Shown piece by piece: positions 32,572 to 41,401 of a stretch of 53,923 nucleotides of DNA (position 1 is its first letter; each line of letters starts with the position of its first letter). The notes under the pieces were generated by a model. It saw only the letters and a program-made list of their open reading frames with translations. It did not search any database and had not been told where the DNA came from. This DNA comes from ZC4RG42 sp036676355. Lineage in GTDB: Bacteria > Pseudomonadota > Gammaproteobacteria > Burkholderiales > SG8-39. Both the position numbers and the translations under genes were made by a program. The stretch lies in contig JAKFDA010000094.1 in the NCBI GenBank assembly GCA_036676355.1, positions 1-53,923 of the forward strand, read 5' to 3'.

Positions 32572-33921
32572 ATGAATCAACGCGAAGGCAGCCTCGAGGC
32601 GCCCACCCGACATCCGATCGACTGGCACAACGCCGAGTTCTATGACGAAGCGGCGTGCGAGAAAGAAATGGCGCGCATTTTCGACATCTGTCATGGCTGT
32701 CGTCGCTGCGTGAGTTTGTGTCAGTCGTTTCCGACGCTGTTCGACCTGGTCGATGCGACCGAGGACGGCGAGCTGCACGGCGTCGACAAGCGCGCCTATT
32801 GGAAGGTGGTCGATCAATGCTATCTGTGCGACCTCTGCTACATGACCAAATGCCCTTACGTGCCGCCGCATCCGTGGAACCTCGACTTCCCGCACACGAT
32901 GCTGCGCGCCAAGGCCATCAAGTTCAAAAAAGGCGAGGTCAAGCTCGGCGAACGCTTTCTCGCCTCGACCGACGTGCATGGTCAGTTTGCCGGCATCCCG
33001 ATCGTTGTGCAGACGGTCAACGCGGTGAATCGCACCAAAGTCGCACGCAAACTCATGGACAAGACGCTTGGCGTGCATCCCGATGCCTGGATGCCCGAGC
33101 TGGCGACGAAACGCTTCCGCTCGAGCGCGGACCGCAGGGGGAGCGCCAAAGAAGTAAAAAACGGCGAGCGCACACCGGGCAAAGTCGCGATCTACTCCAC
33201 CTGTTACATCAACTACAACGAACCGGGCATCGGCCACGATCTGATCAAGCTGCTACAGCACAACGAAATCCCCTACGAGATCGTCGAGAAGGAAAGCTGC
33301 TGCGGCATGCCCAAGTTCGAGCTGGGCGATCTGGAATCGGTGGCAAAGCACAAGGAAGCCAACGTGCCGGTGCTCGCGCGATACGCGCGTGAAGGCTGGG
33401 CGATCCTCAGCGCGGTGCCGTCCTGCACGCTTATGTTCAAGCAGGAACTGCCGCTGATGTATCCGGATTGCGCCGACACACAGGCGGTGAAGGAAGCGAT
33501 GTACGACCCCTTCGAGTACTTCATCGCGCGCAACAGGGACGGCCTGCTGAAAACCGACTTCACCCAGGCGCTCGGCAAGGTGAGCTATCACATTCCCTGT
33601 CATGGTCGCGTGCAGAACATCGGCCGCAAGACCGAGGAAATGTTCCGTCTGATCGCCAAGTCGGTAGAAGTAAAGCTCAACACCGTCGAACGTTGCTCCG
33701 GACATGCCGGCACCTATGGCGTGAAGACGCCGACGCACCCCGTCGCAATGAAAATCGGCAAGCCGGTCTTCCGCGCAATGGGTAAGGATCAGCCCGACTA
33801 CATCAGTTCCGATTGCGCACTGGCCGGTCACCACATCGCGCAAGGCATGGAACAGAACGATCTGCCCGCCGCTAAATTGGAACACCCGCTCAGCCTCGTG
33901 CGGCGGGCCTACGGACTGTGA
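32572..33921 (+). CDS. HdrD/GlpC-like Fe-S oxidoreductase with two CCG domains
   Basis: A 449-residue protein. Two ferredoxin-like motifs come first (C40, C43, C46, C50 in CHGCRRCVSLC; C83, C86, C89, C94 in CYLCDLCYMTKC). Two CCG domains follow (STCYINYNE with ESCCGMP; HIPCHGRVQN with ERCSGHAG). The last motif has lost one cysteine of the CC pair. Such proteins move electrons between ferredoxin or quinone and a disulfide or another carrier. With the rubrerythrin just upstream and DUF3501 just downstream it likely forms an electron path to peroxide reduction; this is inference. The ATG at 32572 follows AGGAGCAAGG. Confidence 0.85.
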   Translation: MNQREGSLEAPTRHPIDWHNAEFYDEAACEKEMARIFDICHGCRRCVSLCQSFPTLFDLVDATEDGELHGVDKRAYWKVVDQCYLCDLCYMTKCPYVPPHPWNLDFPHTMLRAKAIKFKKGEVKLGERFLASTDVHGQFAGIPIVVQTVNAVNRTKVARKLMDKTLGVHPDAWMPELATKRFRSSADRRGSAKEVKNGERTPGKVAIYSTCYINYNEPGIGHDLIKLLQHNEIPYEIVEKESCCGMPKFELGDLESVAKHKEANVPVLARYAREGWAILSAVPSCTLMFKQELPLMYPDCADTQAVKEAMYDPFEYFIARNRDGLLKTDFTQALGKVSYHIPCHGRVQNIGRKTEEMFRLIAKSVEVKLNTVERCSGHAGTYGVKTPTHPVAMKIGKPVFRAMGKDQPDYISSDCALAGHHIAQGMEQNDLPAAKLEHPLSLVRRAYGL

Positions 33922-33932
33922 AGGAGAACATA

Positions 33933-34514
33933 ATGGCCCACATCACACCCGATAGCCTCCTGACGCTCGAGGCCTATTCGAAAATCCGCAAGAGCAGCCG
34001 GCCGCAGGCGATTGCGCATCGCTGGCTGCGCACCGTGCGTCTGGGCGAGCACGTCGGCGTGCAGTTCGAAGACGAGCAGACCATCCGGCGACAGATTCAG
34101 GAAATGCTGCATATCGAAAAGATCTTCGAGCAGGAAGGCATCCAGGACGAGATCGACGCCTACGCGCCCCTCGTCCCGGACGGCAGCAACTGGAAAGCGA
34201 CGATGCTGATCGAATACCCGGACGTCGAACAGCGCAAACGCGAACTCGCGCGGCTGATCGGTATCGAGGATCGTGTATACGTGGAAGTGCAAGGGCATCC
34301 GCGCGTGTATGCGATCGCAGACGAAGACCTGGAACGGGAGAACGACGAAAAAACATCGGCGGTACATTTTCTGCGCTTCGAATTCACGCCGCCCATGATC
34401 GATGCGATCCGTTCCGGTGGGACAGTGCATCTTGGTTGTGATCATCCGAATTACTCGACCGATACCGTGATCCCGCCGGAAACACTCGCCAGTCTCGCCG
34501 GCGATCTGCGCTGA
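33933..34514 (+). CDS. DUF3501 family protein
   Basis: A 193-residue soluble protein of unknown function (Pfam DUF3501 as I recall it). Only one cysteine (LGCDHPNY). Mixed alpha/beta, with a charged helical centre (FEDEQTIRRQIQEMLHIEKIFEQE) and an acidic C-terminal half. It always seems to sit next to an HdrD-like protein and a rubrerythrin, so a chaperone or adaptor task for that system is plausible. I prefer the ATG at 33933, with AAGGAG 6 nt upstream, over a GTG at 33918 that overlaps the previous stop. The gap to the Fe-S gene is 11 nt. Confidence 0.8.
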   Translation: MAHITPDSLLTLEAYSKIRKSSRPQAIAHRWLRTVRLGEHVGVQFEDEQTIRRQIQEMLHIEKIFEQEGIQDEIDAYAPLVPDGSNWKATMLIEYPDVEQRKRELARLIGIEDRVYVEVQGHPRVYAIADEDLERENDEKTSAVHFLRFEFTPPMIDAIRSGGTVHLGCDHPNYSTDTVIPPETLASLAGDLR

Positions 34515-34904
34515 CACCACCGAGCAGCGCCGCCGTTCCCGGCCGCCGCCTCAGTCGGAGGCGGTCGGCGTGGCCGAGCGGCTTCCGGAGCGCAAATACG
34601 TCCGCAGGATTTTCTTCGCCTTGACGTTCAAAAAAGCAACCTGCTTTTACGTGACCGGTGCAGGTATCCGCTGCGCATTCCACGACGCGCCTCCAGGACA
34701 AAATGCGACGGGCCCGCAATCTTTCTTCGCGGCTCGTGCATAGCGTCCTCCACACCGCCTCGCTTCAGCCGGCGGCAGGATTGCGTGCAGCAGCGAATTT
34801 CATAACGTCCACTGTCCCATAACGCGATGCGGGGCATTGCCGGCAAACACCGTTGTTCGGGACAACGGCGCGGGCACGCACGTTGCGAGCGGGGGACGTA
34901 CGCC
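34515..34904. other. Intergenic region without a recognisable gene
   Basis: 390 nt after the DUF3501 gene. It holds one hairpin (CCGCCTC 34546-34552 with GAGGCGG 34558-34564) that may end the upstream operon, although no T-tract follows. Small open frames here show no coding character. A promoter for the glycosyltransferase gene is expected but not clearly visible. Confidence 0.6.
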
Positions 34905-35966
34905 ATGAAAATCGCGCAAGTTGCTCCCCTCATCGAAAGCGTCCCGCCCAAACTCTACGGCGGTACGGAACGCGTCGTATCGTATCTCACTGAAGAGTTG
35001 GTACGCGCGGGCCACGCCGTGACGTTGTTTGCGACGGCAGACTCACACACATCGGCCACGCTGGTGTCTTGCGCGCCGACGGCGCTGCGTCTCGATCCGC
35101 GTGTGCGCGATCCAATGCCGCATCATCTGCTTCAACTGGAACGCGTCCGGCAGCGGGCACATGAATTCGACGTACTGCATTTTCACGTCGACTGCTTGCA
35201 TATTCCCCTGTTCCGCCACCTACGACACAAATGCGTGACGACGGTGCACGGTCGACTCGATCTTGCCGATTTGCAACCTTTCTATGGCGAGTTCAGTGAA
35301 ACGCCGCTGATATCCATCTCCGATGCGCAACGTGCGCCATTGCCTTGGGTCAACTGGCTCGGCACCGTATATCACGGTCTGGGTCCGGACATTTGTCGCT
35401 TCAATTCGCATCCGCGCAGCGATTATTACGCTTTCCTCGGCCGCATTTCGCCGGAAAAAGGCGTGGAGCGCGCCATCGAAATCGCGCAGCGCGCCGGCGT
35501 ACCGCTACGCATCGCCGCGAAAGTGGACCGTGCGGACGAGCGCTATTTTCACGAACGTGTCAGACCGTTATTGGGTGGGCCCATGGTCGAGTTCATCGGC
35601 GAAATCGACGAACACCAGAAGTCCGATTTTCTCGGCAACGCGCGCGCACTGTTGTTTCCCATCGACTGGCCGGAGCCGTTCGGCCTGGTGATGATCGAAG
35701 CGATGTCGTGCGGCACGCCGATCATTGCGTGGCCGAGCGGTTCCGTGCCGGAAATCATCGACCACGGCGTGTCCGGTTTCCTCGTTCAATCGATTGACGA
35801 AGCCGTAATCGCGACGCGACACATCCATCACCTCGATCGACATCGCGTGCGAGCGCAGTTCGACCGTCGTTTCACCGCCGCACGCATGGCGCACGATTAC
35901 GCCGTCGTCTATGAACGGCTCGTGAGCCGGCCCCACGATCGCGCGGCGATTGCGCGCGTGGCCTGA
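34905..35966 (+). CDS. GT4-family glycosyltransferase
   Basis: A 353-residue GT-B enzyme. The acceptor half starts KIAQVAPLIESVPPKLYGGTERVVSYL. The donor half has the retaining E-x7-E motif EPFGLVMIEAMSCGTPIIAW and the strand YYAFLGRISPEKGVERAIEIA. It would move a sugar from a nucleotide sugar to an unknown acceptor in the cytoplasm. ATG at 34905 with GGGGGAC about 9 nt upstream; farther-upstream codons have no family match. The debranching-enzyme-like gene begins 4 nt after its stop, so the two are cotranscribed. Glycogen- or trehalose-related metabolism is possible from the partner but not shown. Confidence 0.85.
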   Translation: MKIAQVAPLIESVPPKLYGGTERVVSYLTEELVRAGHAVTLFATADSHTSATLVSCAPTALRLDPRVRDPMPHHLLQLERVRQRAHEFDVLHFHVDCLHIPLFRHLRHKCVTTVHGRLDLADLQPFYGEFSETPLISISDAQRAPLPWVNWLGTVYHGLGPDICRFNSHPRSDYYAFLGRISPEKGVERAIEIAQRAGVPLRIAAKVDRADERYFHERVRPLLGGPMVEFIGEIDEHQKSDFLGNARALLFPIDWPEPFGLVMIEAMSCGTPIIAWPSGSVPEIIDHGVSGFLVQSIDEAVIATRHIHHLDRHRVRAQFDRRFTAARMAHDYAVVYERLVSRPHDRAAIARVA

Positions 35967-35970
35967 CGCG

Positions 35971-38154
35971 ATGGCTCAGCCCGAGCGCGCCGGCATCGAG
36001 GAGCACGCCGGACCGGTACTGGTACCGGGTGTCGTCTCGCTGGTCGAGACGCAGCGCCGCACGCTCAAGCACGGCGACACTTACGCGCTTTTCGACACGT
36101 ACGGCGACATTCAGCCCGGCGAGGCCAGCCCGGCCGGCGTTTTTCACCAGGACACGCGCTTTCTATCCGGTCTGCGTTTCGCTGTCGAGAATCGCATCCC
36201 GCTCATGCTGAGTTCGACCGTGCAACGCAACAACATCGTGCTGAGCGTCGATCTCACCAACCCGGATGTATATGTCGACGACCGCCTGGTGCTGCAAAAA
36301 GATTCGTTCCATATCCTGCGCTCGAAATTCCTGTGGCAGGGCGGCTGCCATGAGCTGTTCGTCATCACAAGTTACGTCGACCGGCCCGAACGACTGCACC
36401 TGTCGCTCAGCTTCGAAGCGGATTTCACCGACATGTTCGAAGTCCGTGGCTACCGTCGTTCGCAACGCGGAACCGTCACGGCGACGGTGGAGGACGAACG
36501 CATTGCGTCGTTCTCTTATGCCGGCCTGGACGGTATCGATCGGCGCGCGCGCCTGTGCTTCGGCGCGACCCCGACACGCCTCGGCACGCGCCGCGCGGAC
36601 TTCGAACTCGATTTTGCGCCACGCGAACGCAAATCCATCGGCCTCACCTTGCAATGTCTGGTCGACAAGGCGCCTGCGACCGACGATCCGCGCTTCTATA
36701 CGGCATTGCGCGCAGCCCGGCGCGCACACTTCAATGCGCAATCGCGCGCCGCCACGATCGAAACCTCGAACGGCCTCATCAACGAGATCCTCTCGCGTTC
36801 CGCCGCCGATCTCACCATGCTGCTCACCGACACGCCGCAAGGACCGTATCCCTACGCCGGCGTGCCGTGGTTTTCCACCGCGTTCGGGCGCGACGGCATC
36901 ATCACCGCCATTGAAGTGCTGTGGCTCGATCCCTCCATTGCGCGCGGCGTGTTGCGCTATCTCGCCGCCACGCAGGCAACCGAAACCGATCCGCTGTCGG
37001 ACGCGGAACCCGGCAAGATTCTGCACGAGACGCGTCAGTGCGAACTTGCGCGCCTGGGCGAAGTCCCCTTCCGCCGCTACTACGGTTCGGTCGATTCGAC
37101 GCCGTTGTTCGTCGCGCTCGCAGGCCTGTACTGGCAGCGCACGCGCGACCAGCAGACGATGGAGGCGATCTGGCCGAACATCAGGGCGGCACTCGCCTGG
37201 ATCGATCGCTACGGCGACACGGACGACGATGGCTTCATCGAATACGGCCGCAAGCGCGAATCCGGTCTGCGCAACCAGGGCTGGAAAGACGCGGACGATT
37301 CGGTCTTTCACGCCAACGGTGAACTTGCCCGATCGCCCATCGCACTGTGCGAAGTGCAGGGTTACGTCTATCTCGCCAAACAACAGGCGGCGCGCATCGC
37401 GCGCGATCTGGGCGAGCCGGACTTCGCCATCGAACTGGAGCGTGAGGCCGATGCGCTCCGCAGGCACTTCGACGAATCCTACTGGTGCGAGGATATCCAG
37501 AGCTACGCCATCGCGCTTGACGGCGATAAACGGTGCTGCTGCGTGCGCACCTCCAACGCCGGGCAGACTCTGTTCAGCGGCATCGCCTGGCGCGAACGCG
37601 CGGCCATCATCGCGAACGGGCTTTTCGCGCGCGATTTCTACAGCGGCTGGGGCATCCGCACGGTGAGCGCGCACGAGGGCCGCTACAACCCGACCTCGTA
37701 TCACAACGGTTCCATCTGGCCACACGACAACGCCATGATCGCGCTCGGACTCGCACGCTACGGATTCAAGACGCAGGTGCTGCGGTTGACCGAAGCGATA
37801 TTCGAAACCGCCGCGCAAATGGAATTACGTCGGCTTCCGGAATTGTTCTGCGGCTTTCCGCGCCGACGCGACAAGGGGCCGACGCTCTATCCGGTGGCCT
37901 GCACGCCGCAGGCCTGGGCAGCGTGCGCGCCCTATGCGTTATTGCAAGGGTGCCTGGGACTGGAACTCGACGCATTCGAATCGGTGGTGCGACTGCGTCG
38001 TCCGCACCTGCCGGCATCGATCGAATGGATGATCGTCCGCCGTCTGCAAGTGGGCAACAGCCGCCTGGATGTGCTGCTGCGTCGCGCCGAATCCGGGGTT
38101 TCGGTCAGCCTGCTCAACCGTGAAGGGGAGGCAGAAGTACTGGTTACGCTCTAG
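35971..38154 (+). CDS. Amylo-alpha-1,6-glucosidase-like glycoside hydrolase
   Basis: A 727-residue protein. The N-terminal beta-sandwich domain (about 25-220) matches the GDE_N type found in glycogen debranching enzymes. An (alpha/alpha)6 barrel follows (about 270-690), with catalytic-type segments PWFSTAFGRDGIITAIE, NQGWKDADDSVFH and YNPTSYHNGSIWPHDNAMIA. These fit GDE_C/GH63-like glucosidases that cleave alpha-1,6 or related linkages. The exact substrate is unknown. ATG at 35971, 4 nt after the GT4 gene; an in-frame TTG at 35950 overlaps that gene and is less likely. A small host-attachment-family gene follows after 40 nt, probably in the same operon. Confidence 0.82.
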   Translation: MAQPERAGIEEHAGPVLVPGVVSLVETQRRTLKHGDTYALFDTYGDIQPGEASPAGVFHQDTRFLSGLRFAVENRIPLMLSSTVQRNNIVLSVDLTNPDVYVDDRLVLQKDSFHILRSKFLWQGGCHELFVITSYVDRPERLHLSLSFEADFTDMFEVRGYRRSQRGTVTATVEDERIASFSYAGLDGIDRRARLCFGATPTRLGTRRADFELDFAPRERKSIGLTLQCLVDKAPATDDPRFYTALRAARRAHFNAQSRAATIETSNGLINEILSRSAADLTMLLTDTPQGPYPYAGVPWFSTAFGRDGIITAIEVLWLDPSIARGVLRYLAATQATETDPLSDAEPGKILHETRQCELARLGEVPFRRYYGSVDSTPLFVALAGLYWQRTRDQQTMEAIWPNIRAALAWIDRYGDTDDDGFIEYGRKRESGLRNQGWKDADDSVFHANGELARSPIALCEVQGYVYLAKQQAARIARDLGEPDFAIELEREADALRRHFDESYWCEDIQSYAIALDGDKRCCCVRTSNAGQTLFSGIAWRERAAIIANGLFARDFYSGWGIRTVSAHEGRYNPTSYHNGSIWPHDNAMIALGLARYGFKTQVLRLTEAIFETAAQMELRRLPELFCGFPRRRDKGPTLYPVACTPQAWAACAPYALLQGCLGLELDAFESVVRLRRPHLPASIEWMIVRRLQVGNSRLDVLLRRAESGVSVSLLNREGEAEVLVTL

Positions 38155-38194
38155 CAGAAGTGCCGATCGACGTTTTTCAGCAAGGAGACTCGTC

Positions 38195-38644
38195 ATGCCA
38201 ACAACCTGGGTAATCGCTGCCGACGCCAGCCGCGCGCGCATTTTCAGAATGCTGGACCGCAATCAGGGAATTGAGGAAATCAGCGATTTCGTCCACCAGG
38301 AAAGCCGCGCCAAGGATCGCGATCTCATCACCGACGCGCGAGGTGGTTACTTCGTTGGTGACGTGGGAATGGGCCATTCGGCGCCATCGCGTACCGATCC
38401 GGCCGAACACGAGGCCGACCGTTTCAGCAAGGAGCTCAGCGATTACGTGGAAAAGGCGCGCACCCGGCACGAGTTCGACAATCTCTGCCTGATCGCGCCA
38501 CCGAAATTTCTCGGCATGATGCGGCAGAATCTCAGCAGGGAATCGCAGAAGCTGATCGACAAGGAAATTCCGAAGGACATTTCCTGGTTCAACCCGCGCG
38601 ACATCGAAACCTACATCAAGAACAGCAACGAACGACCCGCATAG
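38195..38644 (+). CDS. Host-attachment family protein (PF10116-like)
   Basis: A 149-residue soluble protein starting TTWVIAADASRARIF, typical of the family named after an Agrobacterium attachment gene. The fold resembles the eRF1/Pelota-like domain of ribosome-associated proteins (from family knowledge). The middle is charged (HEADRFSKELSDYVEKARTRHEFDNL) and is followed by the conserved LIAPPKFLGMMRQNL. Function is unproven; stress or ribosome-linked tasks are as likely as host contact. ATG at 38195 with AAGGAG upstream. It is the last gene of the GT4 operon and convergent with the flavoprotein gene. Confidence 0.78.
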   Translation: MPTTWVIAADASRARIFRMLDRNQGIEEISDFVHQESRAKDRDLITDARGGYFVGDVGMGHSAPSRTDPAEHEADRFSKELSDYVEKARTRHEFDNLCLIAPPKFLGMMRQNLSRESQKLIDKEIPKDISWFNPRDIETYIKNSNERPA

Positions 38645-38650
38645 CGCGGC

Positions 38651-39820
38651 TCAGGCGAACTGTCCGGCGACATAGCCGGAGGCCCACGCCCACTGAAAAT
38701 TGAAGCCGCCGAGGTGCCCGGTAACATCGACGACTTCGCCGATGAAATACAGTCCGGGCACCGCCTTCGCGGCCATGGTTTTGGAGGACAGCCCATCCGT
38801 ATCCACGCCACCGAGCGTGACCTCCGCCTTGGCGTAACCGGTAGTTCCCGTCGGCTTGATCTGCCAGTCGTGCACACGTGCAGCGAGCGCGCGCAGCGCG
38901 ACATCGTTCATCTGATCGATGGGCCTCGTCATCTCCATCGCTTCGCACCATTGTCGGGCGAAGCGTTGCGGCCAATGCGCGGCAAACAGCGTGGCCGGCA
39001 GAGCGCGACTGCGCCGATGTCCGAACAGCAACCGCTCGGCCGATTCGTCCGGCAATAGATCGATATGCAGCGCACTGCCCGGACTCCAGTAGGAAGAGAT
39101 CTGCAGAATCGCCGGACCGGATAAACCGCGATGCGTGAACAGCAGGTTTTCGCGGAATCGTCCGTCATTGCAACGCACCGCCACGTCGAGCGACACGCCG
39201 GCCAGATCGCCGTACGCCCGCATTTCATTCGCATCGAAAGCGAGCGGCACCAATGCTGCGCGGGGCGGCACGATCGACAAGCCGAACTGTTCGGCCACCT
39301 TGTAACCGAAGGGCGATGCGCCGATTTTCGGCACCGACAGGCCGCCGGTTGCGATCACCAAGGCATTGCAACCAAAGGCGCCCGCATCGGTGGTGACATG
39401 AAAACCGTCTGTCGTGCGTCCGATTTGCATCACTGCGCAAGGCATGCGCCATTGCACTTTGCCGGCCTTGCATTCGGCCCTCAGCATGTCGATGATCTGT
39501 TCGCTGCTGTCGTCGCAAAACAGTTGGCCGAGTTTTTTCTCGTGATAGGCGATGCGATACCGCTCGACCAGCGCAATGAAATCGCGCGGCGTGTAGCGCG
39601 CCAGCGCGGAACGGCAGAAGTTCGGATTGCGCGAAAGAAAATTCTCGGGTTTGCAATGCAGATTGGTGAAGTTGCAGCGCCCGCCGCCCGAGATGCGAAT
39701 CTTCTCACCGAGTTTCTGCGCATGGTCGATCAACAACACGCGCCTGCCGCGCTGTCCCGCTGTCGCGGCGCACATCATGCCGGCGGCGCCGGCACCGATG
39801 ACGATGACGTCGAAGAACAT
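38651..39820 (-). CDS. HI0933/BaiN-RdsA family FAD-dependent oxidoreductase
   Basis: A 389-residue flavoprotein. The N-terminal dinucleotide fold is DVIVIGAGAAGMMCAATA. The family string EKIRISGGGRCNFTN follows, then VIATGGLSVPKIGASPFGY and the C-terminal GLYFIGEVVDVTGHLGGFNFQWAWASG. E. coli YhiN of this family has recently been linked to dihydrouridine formation in 23S rRNA (RdsA), while a clostridial member acts on bile acids. The rRNA task is the likelier one in a betaproteobacterium, but not shown. ATG at 39820. It is convergent with the attachment-family gene 6 nt away and preceded by a small tandem repeat. Confidence 0.85.
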   Translation of the reverse strand: MFFDVIVIGAGAAGMMCAATAGQRGRRVLLIDHAQKLGEKIRISGGGRCNFTNLHCKPENFLSRNPNFCRSALARYTPRDFIALVERYRIAYHEKKLGQLFCDDSSEQIIDMLRAECKAGKVQWRMPCAVMQIGRTTDGFHVTTDAGAFGCNALVIATGGLSVPKIGASPFGYKVAEQFGLSIVPPRAALVPLAFDANEMRAYGDLAGVSLDVAVRCNDGRFRENLLFTHRGLSGPAILQISSYWSPGSALHIDLLPDESAERLLFGHRRSRALPATLFAAHWPQRFARQWCEAMEMTRPIDQMNDVALRALAARVHDWQIKPTGTTGYAKAEVTLGGVDTDGLSSKTMAAKAVPGLYFIGEVVDVTGHLGGFNFQWAWASGYVAGQFA

Positions 39821-39858
39821 CAGCGGAGAGCTAAATCTAAAACCGTTCGCGGCCTTTT

Positions 39859-39886
39859 GCTCTCAGCTCTCGGCTCTCGGCTCTCG
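39859..39886. repeat. 7-bp tandem repeat (GCTCTCG), four copies
   Basis: GCTCTCA followed by three GCTCTCG units, then a decayed GCTGCTG. It lies in the 76-nt gap between tldD and the flavoprotein gene. Simple repeats like this can vary in copy number by slippage. Confidence 0.8.
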
Positions 39887-39896
39887 GCTGCTGGTC

Positions 39897-41342
39897 TCAC
39901 GCCGTCCCGCCGACCGTCAGACCATCGATGCGCAACGTCGGCTGCCCCACGCCGACCGGCACGCTCTGACCTTCCTTGCCGCAAGTGCCGATGCCGCTGT
40001 CCAGCGCCATGTCGTCGCCGATCATGGAGATGCGCGTCAATACGTCGGGCCCGTTGCCGATCAGGGTCGCGCCCCGCACCGGATGGGTGACCTTTCCTCC
40101 CTCGATCATGTAAGCCTCGGACGCCGCGAAGACGAACTTGCCGCTGGTGATGTCGACCTGACCGCCGGCGAAGTTCACCGCATACAGGCCGCGATCGACC
40201 GATGCGATGATTTCACCCGGATTCCGGTCGCCATTGAGCATGTAAGTGTTGGTCATGCGCGGCATCACGGTGTGCGCATAGGATTCGCGCCGACCATTGC
40301 CCGTCACCGGCTGTTTCATCAGGCGCGCGTTGAGGCCGTCCTGCATATAGCCGCGCAGGATGCCGTCCTCGATCAGCGTCGTGCACTGCGTGGGATTGCC
40401 CTCGTCGTCGATATTGAGCGAACCGCGACGCCCCGCCAGGGTGCCGTCGTCGACCACCGTCACCCCCGGCGATGCAACGCGCTGACCGACGCGACCGGCG
40501 AACGCCGAGGAGCCCTTGCGATTAAAATCTCCTTCGAGGCCGTGACCAATCGCTTCGTGCAACAGAATGCCGGGCCAGCCCGGTCCGAGCACCACGGTCA
40601 TCGTTCCGGCGGGCGCGGGACGCGAATCGAGATTGACGAGCGCCTGATCGACCGCGCGCTTGGCATAATCTTCGAGCACGTCTTCGGTGAAGTGGCTGTA
40701 ATCGACGCGTCCGCCGCCACCGGCGTGGCCCTGCTCGCGCCGGCCGTTCTGCTCGGCGATCACCTGTACCGACAGGCGCACCAGCGGACGCACATCGGCC
40801 GCCATCAAGCCGTCGCTGCGCGCCACCAGGACGACTTCATACACCGCGCCCAGACTCGCCATCACCTGCGTGATGCGCGAATCCTGCACACGGCAAAGAC
40901 GTTCGAGCCGTTCGAGCAGCTTCACTTTTTCGGTATCGGCCAGCGATCCGAGCGGATCGAGCGCCGGGTACAGCGCCAGACCGTGCCCGGAACGCACCGC
41001 CGGGGGCTTGCCCTTGCGTCCGGCACGCGCGATGGCGCGCGTCGCGTTGGCTGCATCTTCCAGCGCCGACAAACTGATTTCGTCAGAATAGGCGAACGCG
41101 GTTTTCTCACCGCTGATCGCGCGCACACCCACGCCTTGATCGATATTGAAACTGCCGGATTTGACGATGCCCTCTTCCAGACTCCACCCTTCGCTGCGCA
41201 GATACTGGAAATACAGGTCGGCGTAATCGACCTTGTGCTGCATCAGCGAGCCGAACACGCGCGCGAGCTTGCCTTCTTCCAAATCGTAGGGCGCAAGCAG
41301 GGTCTGCGTTGCGGCACGTAGCACTTCGGTATCGGTATGCAT
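39897..41342 (-). CDS. tldD: TldD metalloprotease subunit
   Basis: A 481-residue subunit of the TldD/TldE (PmbA) protease, which trims unfolded peptides such as microcin precursors and CcdA. The zinc motif HEAIGHGLEGD (HExxxH) is visible near residues 261-271, with the later GTCGKEGQ cysteine. Length is standard (E. coli 481). TldE is not in the window. ATG at 41342. The gene lies 59 nt after the nitrilase gene and follows yhdP and nit on the same strand. The order yhdP-nit-tldD is conserved in many beta- and gammaproteobacteria. Confidence 0.95.
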   Translation of the reverse strand: MHTDTEVLRAATQTLLAPYDLEEGKLARVFGSLMQHKVDYADLYFQYLRSEGWSLEEGIVKSGSFNIDQGVGVRAISGEKTAFAYSDEISLSALEDAANATRAIARAGRKGKPPAVRSGHGLALYPALDPLGSLADTEKVKLLERLERLCRVQDSRITQVMASLGAVYEVVLVARSDGLMAADVRPLVRLSVQVIAEQNGRREQGHAGGGGRVDYSHFTEDVLEDYAKRAVDQALVNLDSRPAPAGTMTVVLGPGWPGILLHEAIGHGLEGDFNRKGSSAFAGRVGQRVASPGVTVVDDGTLAGRRGSLNIDDEGNPTQCTTLIEDGILRGYMQDGLNARLMKQPVTGNGRRESYAHTVMPRMTNTYMLNGDRNPGEIIASVDRGLYAVNFAGGQVDITSGKFVFAASEAYMIEGGKVTHPVRGATLIGNGPDVLTRISMIGDDMALDSGIGTCGKEGQSVPVGVGQPTLRIDGLTVGGTA

Positions 41343-41401
41343 GAGGTGAATGGTTCCGTTGAATACTTTGAATACTGCGAAACGGCAGGCGTCGGCGACG
41401 C

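Noticed and set aside
36163..37818. 551-codon open frame opposite the debranching-like gene
   Set aside because: Antisense shadow; the plus-strand gene has catalytic motifs and a good start.
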